Of a stretch of 64,000 nucleotides of DNA, positions 43,739 to 52,599 are shown one piece after another (position 1 is the stretch's first letter; every line of letters begins with the position of its first letter). The position numbers were made by a program, and so were the translations under genes. This DNA comes from Lewinellaceae bacterium (GTDB taxonomy: Bacteria; Bacteroidota; Bacteroidia; Chitinophagales; Saprospiraceae). The stretch is from assembly GCA_020636095.1 (NCBI GenBank), contig JACJYN010000004.1, positions 124,001 through 188,000 of the forward strand, in the 5' to 3' direction. The notes beneath the pieces were generated by a model. The model ran no database searches and was not told the origin of the DNA. It worked only from the letters and a program-made list of their open reading frames with translations.

Positions 43739-46700
43739 TTAGTTGAAGATATACCGAACACCAAGGCGCATGCGCCAGCGAGATGCCCGGTCGAGGATAT
43801 CGAAGGCCTCTTTGCCAATATCACTATCGCGATAGGTGAACTTTGGCGTAGTGCCATCTGCTTCGTAACCTTCAAACTGGTACCAGTCGTAGTTCTGGAA
43901 GTCACCGGGAATGCTGTAGAGCACACCCCAGTCGGAATTCAGCAGGTTGGCGAAGTTGAAAATGTCGAGGGACAATTGCAACTTGTGGATGTTACCACCT
44001 GTCCTGACGCCGAAATCCTGACGGATGGCGAAGTCGAAGATGCTGGTAAACGGAGCGCGGGCGCCGTTTTTCTCAGCATAATCGCCTCTCTTGTCCTTGA
44101 GGTACGAATCGTCCGAAATAAAGGCATCCAGGTTGGCCCACTGCTCAGCGGCGGTAACGACTGTACCGTTGCTGAGGGTATAATCCACCAGGTTGATCTG
44201 GTCAGGTGAGGCGGGCACGAATGCCAGGCTCCGGTTGCGGCTGGTACTGCCTGTCTCGTTGTTCAGGTTTCGCGCGTTGCTGCCGGAAATGACGTAGGAG
44301 TAAGCCTGTCCGGACTGGCCGTTGTAGAATAGGGAGAACGTAGTAGCAACATTCTCCTCAGCGTTCCACTTCAGTTTATAACTCAAAGAAGAAACGACAC
44401 GGTGGCCCAGAGAGAAGTCAGAGCGGCCGTATAACGGGAAGTTCCGGCCATTTATATTGTTCTGGCCCCTCCACTGAGAAGAGTTCTGAGAAGAAGTACC
44501 CTCAGTAACAGCTTCGGCATCACCGTAAGTATAAGCCAGGAATGCGCCTAATCCAAACGGGAAATTCTTCTCCAGGCTAGCCGTGAAAGTATAAGTATAT
44601 CCCTCGCTGGTGTTGGAACCTACATAAACGCCGGCGCCATAAGTATCATCCAGGTTGTCCCGGCCGTAGACCGGGCGGGTGTCCGGAGAGCCAGTCCAGT
44701 TAAACTCTACAGTGGGGTCGGAGTTGATGTTGGTGTAGACCACATTGTTGAGCGTCTTGGTGTAAAGGCCTTCCACAGTAGCCAGAATGCCACCGGGCAG
44801 TTCGTGGTCAATTGCCAGGTTGGTACGGAATACCTGCGGATATTTAAAATCCGTGGTAAACAGGTCGACCTGGCCGGAAGGAATCGAGAAATCCGGGTTG
44901 GTGTACTGCTTCTGGATATCCGAAATGAAGTTTACCTGAGCGATGTTGCGCTCGTCAACCCGGCCAAGCGTAAGTCCGTTGTTGGTGAACATAGCGCCCG
45001 GCCATACAAACGGAATGCGGCTGGTGAAGACGCCCAGCCCGCCGCGCAGGACGGTGCTGCGGTTACCGGTTACATCGTAGTCGAAACCGAGACGGGGAGA
45101 GAACATCAGCTGTCCGTCCGGCGCTTTACCGGCTTTCACATTATTGGCCACTTCATAGGCGGCTTGCATCTTGGGAAGCGCAACGTTGTTGAAATTGGTA
45201 TCCTCTACCGGATCGGAAGTGATGACCGGCAGGTCTAGACGCAGGCCAGCGGTAAGCGTAAACTGCTTGCTGACTGCCCATTCATCCTGGGCATACAGGC
45301 CCAACTGCATGGCGTTGAAGTCGGCCGCAGCGGCGGAACCGTCGCCGGTAAGGTCGTCGACCAGAGAGTAAGACCGGTCGTACTCGATCGCCGGAGCGCC
45401 GCTGATGAAGTCATCTATACTGGCGAAACGGTAAGTGCCGTAGTTCTGGCCGATGAACAGGTTGTAAATGCTGTAAAACTCATTGTGCGTACCAATGGTA
45501 ATGGTATGATTACCATTGTAGATTTTGAAGTTATCCGTAATGGTAAAAATATCCTGGCTCAGGTCATTGGCGGTTGAGAACTGCTCCGAGCCCATGAATA
45601 TCTGGCCATTGTTCTGATCGTTGATGATGACATAAGGGAAGTCAGCCGACAGTGGGTCGCGGTCATCCCGTACGGCGGTAAAACCAATGATCAGGTTGTT
45701 AGACAACTTGTCACTAAAGCGGGAGTTCAGTTCCAGCGCTGAAGAATTGGTGATACTGGGGAAAAATACGCCGTTATTCGAATAGTTGATAGAGTTGCTG
45801 CTGCCGGCATTGCGGTCGAATTGCTCCGCTTTGGTGTACTGGTGGCGCAGCGTCAGGCGGTGGTTTTCGTTCAGATTGATGTCGATCTTTCCGAAGAGCT
45901 TCAGGCCCTGGAGTTCATCAACCGTAGAACCAAAGCTGCCTGGGTCGTATCCGTAGGTATTTCTGGTGAAGTTACGCAGGTTTTCCAGGTCGGCAACGGA
46001 TGCGCGGTTGTCCTGGCCCGTATAGTTTTCCAACTGGAAAGGCACCGGGGTCTGGTCATCCTGGATTTCGGCATTGACAAAGAAAAAGACTTTGTCTTTG
46101 ACAATCGGCCCTCCGATGGAAGCGCCGTAGGTCGCCTGGGTAAATTCTGCGATCTTTTCCTGTTCGGTGCCGAGGCGGTTAGTCAGAGTGGTGTTGGTTT
46201 TGCCAACCAGGCTCTCGTTTTGGAAGAAGTAGTAGGCCGTACCGGCAAACCGGTTGGTTCCGGATTTGGTTACGGCGTTAACGCCGCCACCGGCAAAACC
46301 ACCCAGCGTAACATCGTAGGGAGACAGCACCACCTGGAGCTGGTCGATGATGTCAATACTGAACGGCGAGATGCCCGTCTGGCCGCCGTTCGTTCCAGAA
46401 CCAGCCAGGCCGAATACATCGTTGTTGACTGCACCGTCGATGTAGATGGCGTTGTAACGGTTGTTGATACCGGCGAAAGAGATACCGTCGCCGAAACGGG
46501 AGGCTTGCGGAGTCAGGCGCAGGTAATCATTCACATCCCTGTTCAGCGTAGGCATGAGGTCGATATCAGCTGTAGTGATCTGCGTACTGGCGCCGGAGTT
46601 GGACCCGGTCAGGCCGGCCGATGCAGTAATCTGGATGGTTTCCAGCTCGATAGCCGATTCATCCAGGGCGATGTCCAGTCTTTGCGTTTCACCTAACCGG

Positions 46701-47002
46701 AGGAATATACCTTCGAATACTTTTTCAGAGTAACCGGTGTAAGTCACCGTGATCTTGTAAGGCCCGCCAACCCGCATGCCGGGGATGCGGTAATTACCTT
46801 CAATGTCAGTAGCTGTGCCGTATACCGTCCCGGAGGGTTGGTGTACGGCGAGGACGTTGGCTCCGATCAGGGTTTCTCCGTTGCTATCTTCTATCGTGCC
46901 TTGCATAGAAGAAGTAGTAACACCCTGGGAAAGGACCATCCCATGAAAGGCAACGAGAAGTACAAAGGTACCCAGTGCTCTCATTAGCATAGATAATCTC
47001 AT
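43739..47002 (-). CDS. Oar-like TonB-dependent outer-membrane receptor
   Basis: 1087 residues from the ATG at 47002; the open frame extends to 47104 but that part precedes the signal peptide and covers the promoter. Signal peptide about 1-28. A carboxypeptidase-regulatory-like domain (about 32-120, with GTIEDSNGETLIGANV) is followed by a plug domain (about 125-260, ITTADIDLMPTLNRDVNDYL) and a long barrel ending RLGVRYIF, an aromatic C-terminus. No SusD partner is adjacent. Oar-type receptors are implicated in surface signalling and protein or peptide uptake; the ligand is unknown. Confidence 0.9.
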   Translation of the reverse strand: MRLSMLMRALGTFVLLVAFHGMVLSQGVTTSSMQGTIEDSNGETLIGANVLAVHQPSGTVYGTATDIEGNYRIPGMRVGGPYKITVTYTGYSEKVFEGIFLRLGETQRLDIALDESAIELETIQITASAGLTGSNSGASTQITTADIDLMPTLNRDVNDYLRLTPQASRFGDGISFAGINNRYNAIYIDGAVNNDVFGLAGSGTNGGQTGISPFSIDIIDQLQVVLSPYDVTLGGFAGGGVNAVTKSGTNRFAGTAYYFFQNESLVGKTNTTLTNRLGTEQEKIAEFTQATYGASIGGPIVKDKVFFFVNAEIQDDQTPVPFQLENYTGQDNRASVADLENLRNFTRNTYGYDPGSFGSTVDELQGLKLFGKIDINLNENHRLTLRHQYTKAEQFDRNAGSSNSINYSNNGVFFPSITNSSALELNSRFSDKLSNNLIIGFTAVRDDRDPLSADFPYVIINDQNNGQIFMGSEQFSTANDLSQDIFTITDNFKIYNGNHTITIGTHNEFYSIYNLFIGQNYGTYRFASIDDFISGAPAIEYDRSYSLVDDLTGDGSAAAADFNAMQLGLYAQDEWAVSKQFTLTAGLRLDLPVITSDPVEDTNFNNVALPKMQAAYEVANNVKAGKAPDGQLMFSPRLGFDYDVTGNRSTVLRGGLGVFTSRIPFVWPGAMFTNNGLTLGRVDERNIAQVNFISDIQKQYTNPDFSIPSGQVDLFTTDFKYPQVFRTNLAIDHELPGGILATVEGLYTKTLNNVVYTNINSDPTVEFNWTGSPDTRPVYGRDNLDDTYGAGVYVGSNTSEGYTYTFTASLEKNFPFGLGAFLAYTYGDAEAVTEGTSSQNSSQWRGQNNINGRNFPLYGRSDFSLGHRVVSSLSYKLKWNAEENVATTFSLFYNGQSGQAYSYVISGSNARNLNNETGSTSRNRSLAFVPASPDQINLVDYTLSNGTVVTAAEQWANLDAFISDDSYLKDKRGDYAEKNGARAPFTSIFDFAIRQDFGVRTGGNIHKLQLSLDIFNFANLLNSDWGVLYSIPGDFQNYDWYQFEGYEADGTTPKFTYRDSDIGKEAFDILDRASRWRMRLGVRYIFN

Positions 47003-47339
47003 AAACGAGTGAGTTTTAATGAACAAATAATTGTTTGGCTTTGGCTCCCCTTGTGGGCAGCCGCTTAGTTTTCTGCTTGAATATTTGACGTTAACTTGGG
47101 GCAAAAATAAGGCAAAATACCCGAACCCAATAGCTCAATTTCACTTTAGAGAAATTGATTCGGCGGCAAATGTAAACAGTAGATGTTAAGCGTATATTAA
47201 TTCTTGATTAGGAGTATCATTTCAACATAAATGAGTGGTTTAACATAAAATTTATCGAAAGCCTGGACGCTTTTCTTATCAATCCGCTATTTTTGCTTAA
47301 AATGCTCCTTCCATTCATTCTTAAACCAAAATATCCAAC
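47003..47339. other. Divergent promoter region between receptor and cupredoxin genes
   Basis: AT-rich (47150-47330) with the receptor -7 box below. No gene. Confidence 0.6.
47102..47130 (-). promoter_or_regulatory. Bacteroidota promoter of the Oar-like receptor
   Basis: TTG (47130-47128), 18 bp, then TATTTTTG (47109-47102) on the minus strand. Spacing is one base short of the usual 19-21. Predicted leader about 95 nt, consistent with the start at 47002. Confidence 0.5.
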
Positions 47340-49367
47340 ATGAGGCTATTTACCTGTCTAACTTTGATCGCACTCTTTACTTCCGCCCTTCGGCTTACTG
47401 CCCAGCAAACTCACGAAGTAACGGTGCAAAGCAACTCTTTCAGCCCCCAGGAACTGACTATTGCGGTTGGGGATAGGGTCACCTGGAATAATATCGGGGG
47501 CACTCACAATGTAAATGGAACTACGGCTACTAATCCGGAGAACCCCGAGGGCTTTGGTAGCGGAGTGGCGGCGGCGGCGCCCTGGTCCTATTCGTTCACC
47601 TTCACACAGGCCGGTACCTATGCGTACCAATGCGATCCCCATGTAAGTTTCGGTATGGCCGGATCCATAATCGTGGAAGAGAGTGTGGCTACCGACCTCC
47701 TGCTGACCGGCGTCTTTGACGGGCCGCTCACCGGAGGAACCCCCAAAGGAGTGGAGCTTTACGTCCTGAATGATATTGCCGACTTAAGTGAGTATGGTAT
47801 TGGTTCGGCCAATAATGGGGGAGGGTCCGCCGGTGTGGAATACACCTTCCCGGCGGTGTCCGCAACGGCTGGTTCCTACCTGTACCTCACCAGTACCGGC
47901 GTGGAGTTCGCCGCCTTTTTCGGCTTTGACGCTGACTTTGTGGATGACGCCAGCAATTCTTCTGTTTCCATCAACGGAGATGATGCTATTGAGCTATTCC
48001 GAAATGCTACTGTCGTCGATGTATTTGGCGAGATCGACGTCGACGGCACCGGCCAGCCCTGGGAATACCTCGATGGCTGGGCCTACCGCGTCGACGGCAC
48101 CGGGCCCGATGGCAATACCTTTGTGCCGGCCAACTGGATTTACGGTGGAGTCAATGCCCTGGAGAATGGAATGACGAATAGTACAGTAGATACCCCTTTC
48201 CCAGCGGGTACCTATGATCCATCGGGATCGGGCGTTCTTACCGCCAACAATGATGTGGCCACGACCGAGGCCAATACAGCTGTCACCATTGATGTGCTTG
48301 GGAATGATTTCCTGCCGGCGCCGCTGGAAAGCCTTGTGATTACAATGAACCCGGGTGACGGTACAGCTGAGGTCACTATGGACAATTCCATTACCTATAC
48401 ACCGGATCAGGATTTCTGCGGCATGGATGCTTTGACCTATGAAGTATGCGTGGGCGGGGCGTGTCAGTCCGCTACGGTGAACATCACCATTAATTGCCCG
48501 GTTTTTTACCCCGAATACTCCATCGGGACGGTAACGACAACGAATGCTGACGGGGCAGCCGATTCTCTGGAGGTTACTTGCCAGTTGCGGGGTGTCGTAT
48601 ACGGAGTCAACCTGCGCCCTGAAGGGCTTCAGTTCACCATTATTGATGGCAATAATGACGGCATCGGCGTTTTCAACAATATCGGGAATCTAGGCTACAC
48701 TGTGCAGGAAGGCGATGAAATAGTTGTTCAGGGAGAGGTCGACCAGTTCAACGGCCTGATACAGTTACTGGCGGCCAGAGTGGATTTGGCCAGCAGTGGT
48801 AATGCCCTGGTTAACCCCGATGTGACAAATGCCCTGGGAGAAGCTACAGAATCGCAGCTCGTTCGCCTGGAAAACGTATCTTTGGTAGACCCGGCGATGT
48901 GGAGCCCCGGAGGGTCCGGCTTCACAGTGCAGGTAACTGATGGTGCGAATACTTTCGATGTCCGGATCGATAATGACGTGGATTTATTCAATTTACCGGC
49001 TCCCACCGGCACCTTTAGTGTCACCGGAATTGGGGGCCAGTTTGACAGCAGCTCGCCCTACGACGAAGGCTATCAGCTGCTGCCGCGTTATATGGAAGAT
49101 ATCGACCCCTACAGTGATGTGCTCGACCCTTCTCTGGGTAAAGACATCGCCTTTTTCCCCAACCCGGTACAGGCGCGGCTACAGGTACTCAGCTCCGATC
49201 CGCTGGATGCCGTTCGGATTCATTCATTAAACGGACAGTTGGTAGCGGAATGGAAACAGCCGGGGGTTGTGGCCAGCCTGGATGTTGCTAAACTCGAGGC
49301 CGGTGCTTACGTTATCACCTTTGTCCAGGGGAACAGAATCTGGGCCCAGGAACTGGTGAAGCAGTAG
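47340..49367 (+). CDS. Exported cupredoxin-domain protein with T9SS sorting domain
   Basis: 675 residues. Signal peptide about 1-22. Residues about 25-115 are a plastocyanin-like domain with a complete type 1 copper site: H56, C98, H101 and M106. Then a lamin-tail-like segment (about 120-290), a cadherin-like Ig domain (about 300-385, with FCGMDALTYEV), an OB-fold/DUF5689-like region (about 395-600) and a T9SS domain from about 603 (FFPNPVQ). A surface or secreted copper protein fused to adhesive domains is unusual; it may be an electron-transfer or copper-handling exoprotein. Divergent from the Oar-like receptor. Confidence 0.85.
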   Translation: MRLFTCLTLIALFTSALRLTAQQTHEVTVQSNSFSPQELTIAVGDRVTWNNIGGTHNVNGTTATNPENPEGFGSGVAAAAPWSYSFTFTQAGTYAYQCDPHVSFGMAGSIIVEESVATDLLLTGVFDGPLTGGTPKGVELYVLNDIADLSEYGIGSANNGGGSAGVEYTFPAVSATAGSYLYLTSTGVEFAAFFGFDADFVDDASNSSVSINGDDAIELFRNATVVDVFGEIDVDGTGQPWEYLDGWAYRVDGTGPDGNTFVPANWIYGGVNALENGMTNSTVDTPFPAGTYDPSGSGVLTANNDVATTEANTAVTIDVLGNDFLPAPLESLVITMNPGDGTAEVTMDNSITYTPDQDFCGMDALTYEVCVGGACQSATVNITINCPVFYPEYSIGTVTTTNADGAADSLEVTCQLRGVVYGVNLRPEGLQFTIIDGNNDGIGVFNNIGNLGYTVQEGDEIVVQGEVDQFNGLIQLLAARVDLASSGNALVNPDVTNALGEATESQLVRLENVSLVDPAMWSPGGSGFTVQVTDGANTFDVRIDNDVDLFNLPAPTGTFSVTGIGGQFDSSSPYDEGYQLLPRYMEDIDPYSDVLDPSLGKDIAFFPNPVQARLQVLSSDPLDAVRIHSLNGQLVAEWKQPGVVASLDVAKLEAGAYVITFVQGNRIWAQELVKQ

Positions 49368-49382
49368 TGTACTGCATGGGCT

Positions 49383-49429
49383 CATTGTCTCACTGTTTCA
49401 TCGTTATCGATTGAAACAGTGAGACAATG
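49383..49429 (+). terminator. Perfect 18-bp inverted repeat after the cupredoxin gene
   Basis: Arms CATTGTCTCACTGTTTCA (49383-49400) and TGAAACAGTGAGACAATG (49412-49429) around an 11-nt loop. No T-run follows, and the right arm ends 15 bp before the patatin start codon, so it could also act as an RNA structure next to that gene's ribosome-binding region. Confidence 0.6.
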
Positions 49430-49444
49430 AAATAATGGATCATT

Positions 49445-50233
49445 ATGGCAGCAAAGAAGCGCATTGGCCTGGCCCTTTCCGGCGGCGGCGCCAGAGGGAT
49501 AGCTCATATAGGCGTGCTACAGGCGTTGGAAGATCAGGGTATTTTTCCGGAAGTGATCTCCGGGGCAAGTGCGGGAGCTATCGTCGGGGCGCTTTATGCG
49601 GCCGGCAAAAGGCCGGGGGAGATCATGGAGTTCGTTCGCAAGGCCAGTTTCTTTAAGATGTTTAAGGTCGCCATTCCCTTCTCCGGCCTGACCAAGCTGA
49701 CTTATCTGCGGGACAAACTGGCGGAAATCATCCCGGAGGATCGGTTCGAATCGCTGGAGAAGCAGCTCTTTGTGGCTATTGCCAACCTCAATACCGGCGA
49801 ATGTGAGATGCGCAGTTCCGGCCCCTTGTTCGATGTAGTGACGGCCTCTTCTTCCATTCCCCTTCTTTTTCAGCCGGTGGAGATCGACGGGCAGCTTTAT
49901 GTCGATGGAGGATTGCTGGACAATATGCCGGTGGGGCCGCTCAAGGAGATTTGCGATGTTACTATAGCGGTGAATGTAATGCCCCACGTTGAGGTGTCCG
50001 GCAAGGCTGTGCAGAACGTTTTGGGTATTGCCCAACGTTGTTTCGACCTGTCGGTACTGGCCAACAGCCGGCCCAGTATGGAACTGTGCGACCTGCTCAT
50101 CGAGCCCAAGGAAGTCCACCGCTTTAATATTTTTCAACTCAACCGGTATGAACCCTTGTTCGATATCGGTTATAAGGCTGCGATGGAACGGATGGGAGCG
50201 TTGAGGGAGTTGGTTGAGGGATTGAATGAATGA
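49445..50233 (+). CDS. Patatin-like phospholipase
   Basis: 262 residues, cytoplasmic (no signal peptide). Oxyanion motif SGGGARG (12-18), nucleophile S42 in GASAG and D154 in DGG form the Ser-Asp dyad. The family hydrolyses phospholipid acyl chains; substrates vary. Downstream is a short GAAT-type repeat (about 50225-50245). The neighbour on the other strand is a PyrR-like PRTase. Confidence 0.9.
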   Translation: MAAKKRIGLALSGGGARGIAHIGVLQALEDQGIFPEVISGASAGAIVGALYAAGKRPGEIMEFVRKASFFKMFKVAIPFSGLTKLTYLRDKLAEIIPEDRFESLEKQLFVAIANLNTGECEMRSSGPLFDVVTASSSIPLLFQPVEIDGQLYVDGGLLDNMPVGPLKEICDVTIAVNVMPHVEVSGKAVQNVLGIAQRCFDLSVLANSRPSMELCDLLIEPKEVHRFNIFQLNRYEPLFDIGYKAAMERMGALRELVEGLNE

Positions 50234-50262
50234 ATGAATGAGTGAGGGCGCTTACCAATCAA

Positions 50263-50757
50263 CTAATTCAAGAACACCGCCTGTTCTTCCACATTGAGAA
50301 TCTGTACGTCAATATTATCCATCAAGGTAGTGGCCAAAGACAATCCGAAATAGTCGACTCTTACCGGGAAGGACTTGTGGGTGCGGTCTACCAGTACTGC
50401 AACCTCTATTTTTTTAGGCAGGACGTTGAGCAGGGGTTTCATAGCGTAGAAGATCGTCCGGCCGGTATTGGCTACGTCATCGATGATAATAATGGATTTG
50501 CCTTCCAGTTTTTCGGGGGGTAAATCGATTTGTATTTCCTGGCTCAACGGAGCGGCAGGGTTGAGCCGGATGCGGGTGATGGTAATCGGGATATCCGTAA
50601 TCTGAAGCAGTTCATCGAGCAACAACTGGGCAAAGCCTAATCCCGTATTATTGATACCGCTCAGGATCAGCTCCTGCTCCTCGAAATTGTTCTCGAGGAT
50701 TTCGATGGCCAGCCGTTTGATCTTTTGCTTTATTTGTTCCTGGTTGAGTATCTTCAT
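50263..50757 (-). CDS. Phosphoribosyltransferase, PyrR-like
   Basis: 164 residues from the ATG at 50757; the longer frame to 50826 runs into the palindromic element and lacks similarity. PRPP-binding loop IIIIDDVANTGRT is clear. PyrR proteins regulate pyrimidine operons by RNA binding or act as uracil phosphoribosyltransferases, and related small PRTases occur alone. No pyrimidine genes are adjacent, so an RNA-binding regulator cannot be claimed. The upstream region (50785-50946) is a 158-bp palindromic element. Confidence 0.85.
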   Translation of the reverse strand: MKILNQEQIKQKIKRLAIEILENNFEEQELILSGINNTGLGFAQLLLDELLQITDIPITITRIRLNPAAPLSQEIQIDLPPEKLEGKSIIIIDDVANTGRTIFYAMKPLLNVLPKKIEVAVLVDRTHKSFPVRVDYFGLSLATTLMDNIDVQILNVEEQAVFLN

Positions 50758-50784
50758 AGCTAAGTAGTGGTTCGTTGTTTGCCC

Positions 50785-50946
50785 AGGAGCCTGTCGGAGA
50801 AGTGTTGGTGAGGCGAGAACGAGCAAATATTATTCTGAACGAGGCGCGATGAAGGAGCATAGTGGTGCTACGCGGCTGAAAAGCAACGAAGTGCAGAACA
50901 ATATTTGCCGTTTGCAGTCCATCAAGTACTTCTCCGACAGGCTCCT
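50785..50946. mobile_element. Palindromic MITE-like element, about 158-162 bp
   Basis: Perfect 19-bp inverted ends: AGGAGCCTGTCGGAGAAGT (50785-50803) and its complement (50928-50946). Inner inverted pair GCAAATATTATTCTG / CAGAACAATATTTGC has one mismatch. The core at 50858-50880 reads CATAG-TGGT-GCTACGCGGC, shared with two other segments (57941 and 58671, minus strand). It lies about 28 bp upstream of the PyrR-like gene's start. No duplication is visible (flanks CAG and CTA). Confidence 0.75.
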
Positions 50947-51035
50947 AGGGCAAAATTAGGGATTTGGCCGACAAATTCTGCTACTATTGTGAGAAATGAT
51001 CCTATTTTAGCATCAAATAAATAATCGTCGCCTCC

Positions 51036-52400
51036 ATGATTCAACAGATCGCTTTTATTGTAGTCACTTTACTGGCTTTTGGCCTGGCCGGGCGCGCCTT
51101 TTCCCGGGTGCGCCGCAATATCCTACTGGGGCAGGATGAGGACATCAGCGGAGATACCGCCCAACGATGGCGTAACGTGCTCCTGGTCTCTTTTGGCCAG
51201 CAAAAGATGTTTACGCGCTGGATACCGGCCATATTTCACCTGTTCATTTACGTCGCTTTTTTACTCACTCAGGTAGAACTGATCGAGATTTTCATCGACG
51301 GAGTGTCCGGGCAACACCGGTTTTTTGCAGATAAGCTGGGGGGCTTTTACACCTTCGTTATCAGTTTTATCGAGGTGCTTTCCATTTTGGCCTTCGTGGC
51401 GACGATCATTTTCCTGGCCCGCCGCAACCTGTTGAAGACGCCGCGCTTCTGGAAACCGGAAATGAAGGGCTGGCCGCGCCTGGATGGCAACCTCATCCTC
51501 ATTTTTGAGATCATCTTGCTGATTGGCATTTTCAGTATGAACGGAGCGGATACCCTCCTTCAGGATATTGACCCGCAGCACTACCCGGAAACCGGCCAGT
51601 TGGCGGTCAGCACCTGGCTGGGGCCCGCTCTTTTTGGAGGGCTGAGCGAAGGGGCGCTTCACGTAGTGGAACGCTTCGGCTGGTGGCTCCATCTGGGAAT
51701 GGTCTTTGTATTCCTCAATTACCTGCCGTATTCCAAGCACCTGCATATCTTTCTGGCTTTCCCCAACACCTACTTCGCCCGCCTGAAGCCGCGCGGCGAG
51801 ATGGACAATATGCCGGAAGTGATGAACGAGGTGAGGAGCATGATGGGCCTCACCGAAGGCGGGGATGGCGATGGCATGGATATGGACGCCGAGTTACCCG
51901 AATTCGGCTCCAACGATGTATTCAACCTGAGTTGGAAAAATATAATGGATGCCTACAGCTGTACCGAATGCGGCCGTTGCACCTCCGTCTGCCCGGCTAA
52001 TCTTACCGGCAAAAAGCTGTCGCCCCGGAAAATTCTGATGGATATTCGCGACCGGGCCGAAGAAGTGGGCCGCAACATCGAAAGCGGCGATGAGCAATTT
52101 GCCAAAGATAAATCCCAGCCGCTGAGCAAAGACAACTACGACGACGGCAAGTCGCTCCTGGATTACACCACGCCGGAAGAACTGCACGCCTGCACTACCT
52201 GCAACGCCTGTGTAGAAGCCTGCCCGGTGCTGATCAATCCGCTGGAACCGATCCTCAAGATGCGCCGCTACGAAATACTCACCCTATCTCAGGGGCCGCA
52301 GGAATGGGTGCCGATGTTCACCAGTATGGAAAACAGCGGCTCTGCCTGGGCGATACCGGATGATAGGGATCAGTGGGCGCAGGAGGCGATGAAGGGGTAG
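51036..52400 (+). CDS. Membrane Fe-S oxidoreductase subunit (HdrC/DsrM-like fused)
   Basis: 454 residues. Four or five membrane helices in the first 260 residues (about 2-20, 60-80, 100-125, 155-172, 210-235), resembling a nitrate-reductase gamma/DsrM-type haem domain. Then a double 4Fe-4S ferredoxin domain with CTECGRCTSVCP and CTTCNACVEACP. It would receive electrons from a quinone or haem pool and pass them to the partner encoded just downstream. Forms a two-gene unit with the CCG-domain protein at 52600, with a 199-bp gap holding relics. Confidence 0.85.
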   Translation: MIQQIAFIVVTLLAFGLAGRAFSRVRRNILLGQDEDISGDTAQRWRNVLLVSFGQQKMFTRWIPAIFHLFIYVAFLLTQVELIEIFIDGVSGQHRFFADKLGGFYTFVISFIEVLSILAFVATIIFLARRNLLKTPRFWKPEMKGWPRLDGNLILIFEIILLIGIFSMNGADTLLQDIDPQHYPETGQLAVSTWLGPALFGGLSEGALHVVERFGWWLHLGMVFVFLNYLPYSKHLHIFLAFPNTYFARLKPRGEMDNMPEVMNEVRSMMGLTEGGDGDGMDMDAELPEFGSNDVFNLSWKNIMDAYSCTECGRCTSVCPANLTGKKLSPRKILMDIRDRAEEVGRNIESGDEQFAKDKSQPLSKDNYDDGKSLLDYTTPEELHACTTCNACVEACPVLINPLEPILKMRRYEILTLSQGPQEWVPMFTSMENSGSAWAIPDDRDQWAQEAMKG

Positions 52401-52428
52401 GGGCTTTGTTGTAGCTCAGCTGGTTGAG
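52401..52428 (+). other. tRNA-like 5' fragment
   Basis: GGGCTTTGTTGTAGCTCAGC followed by TGGTTGAG resembles the acceptor and D-arm of a tRNA-Ile or -Ala gene, with no anticodon stem following. Possibly the scar of an integration or recombination event; could be chance. Confidence 0.3.
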
Positions 52429-52452
52429 TTGTTGCCCTTTGTTGGAGTTAGC

Positions 52453-52581
52453 ATGATCGACAAAGAAGACCCTGACGAAGCCCTGAAATACCTCCACCAA
52501 GCCGAACGCATCTACGAACAACTCGGCGCCAACCTGGAATTAGCCAAAATACGATCTACAATCGCCGAACTACAAAAATAA
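52453..52581 (+). CDS. 42-residue TPR-like fragment
   Basis: ATG at 52453, TAA at 52579. It reads MIDKEDPDEALKYLHQAERI and continues with YEQLGANLELAKIRSTIAEL. This has the A-x3-Y-x2-A-x4-Y-x4-G-x4-A spacing of one and a half tetratricopeptide repeats. More likely the tail end of a decayed TPR protein than a working gene, but the frame is intact. It sits between the two Fe-S subunit genes. Confidence 0.45.
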   Translation: MIDKEDPDEALKYLHQAERIYEQLGANLELAKIRSTIAELQK

Positions 52582-52599
52582 AACTGAAAGCAAAGATAA

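Noticed and set aside
45821..46696. 291-codon frame antisense to the TonB-dependent receptor
   Set aside because: Shadow of the receptor; composition shows no protein family.
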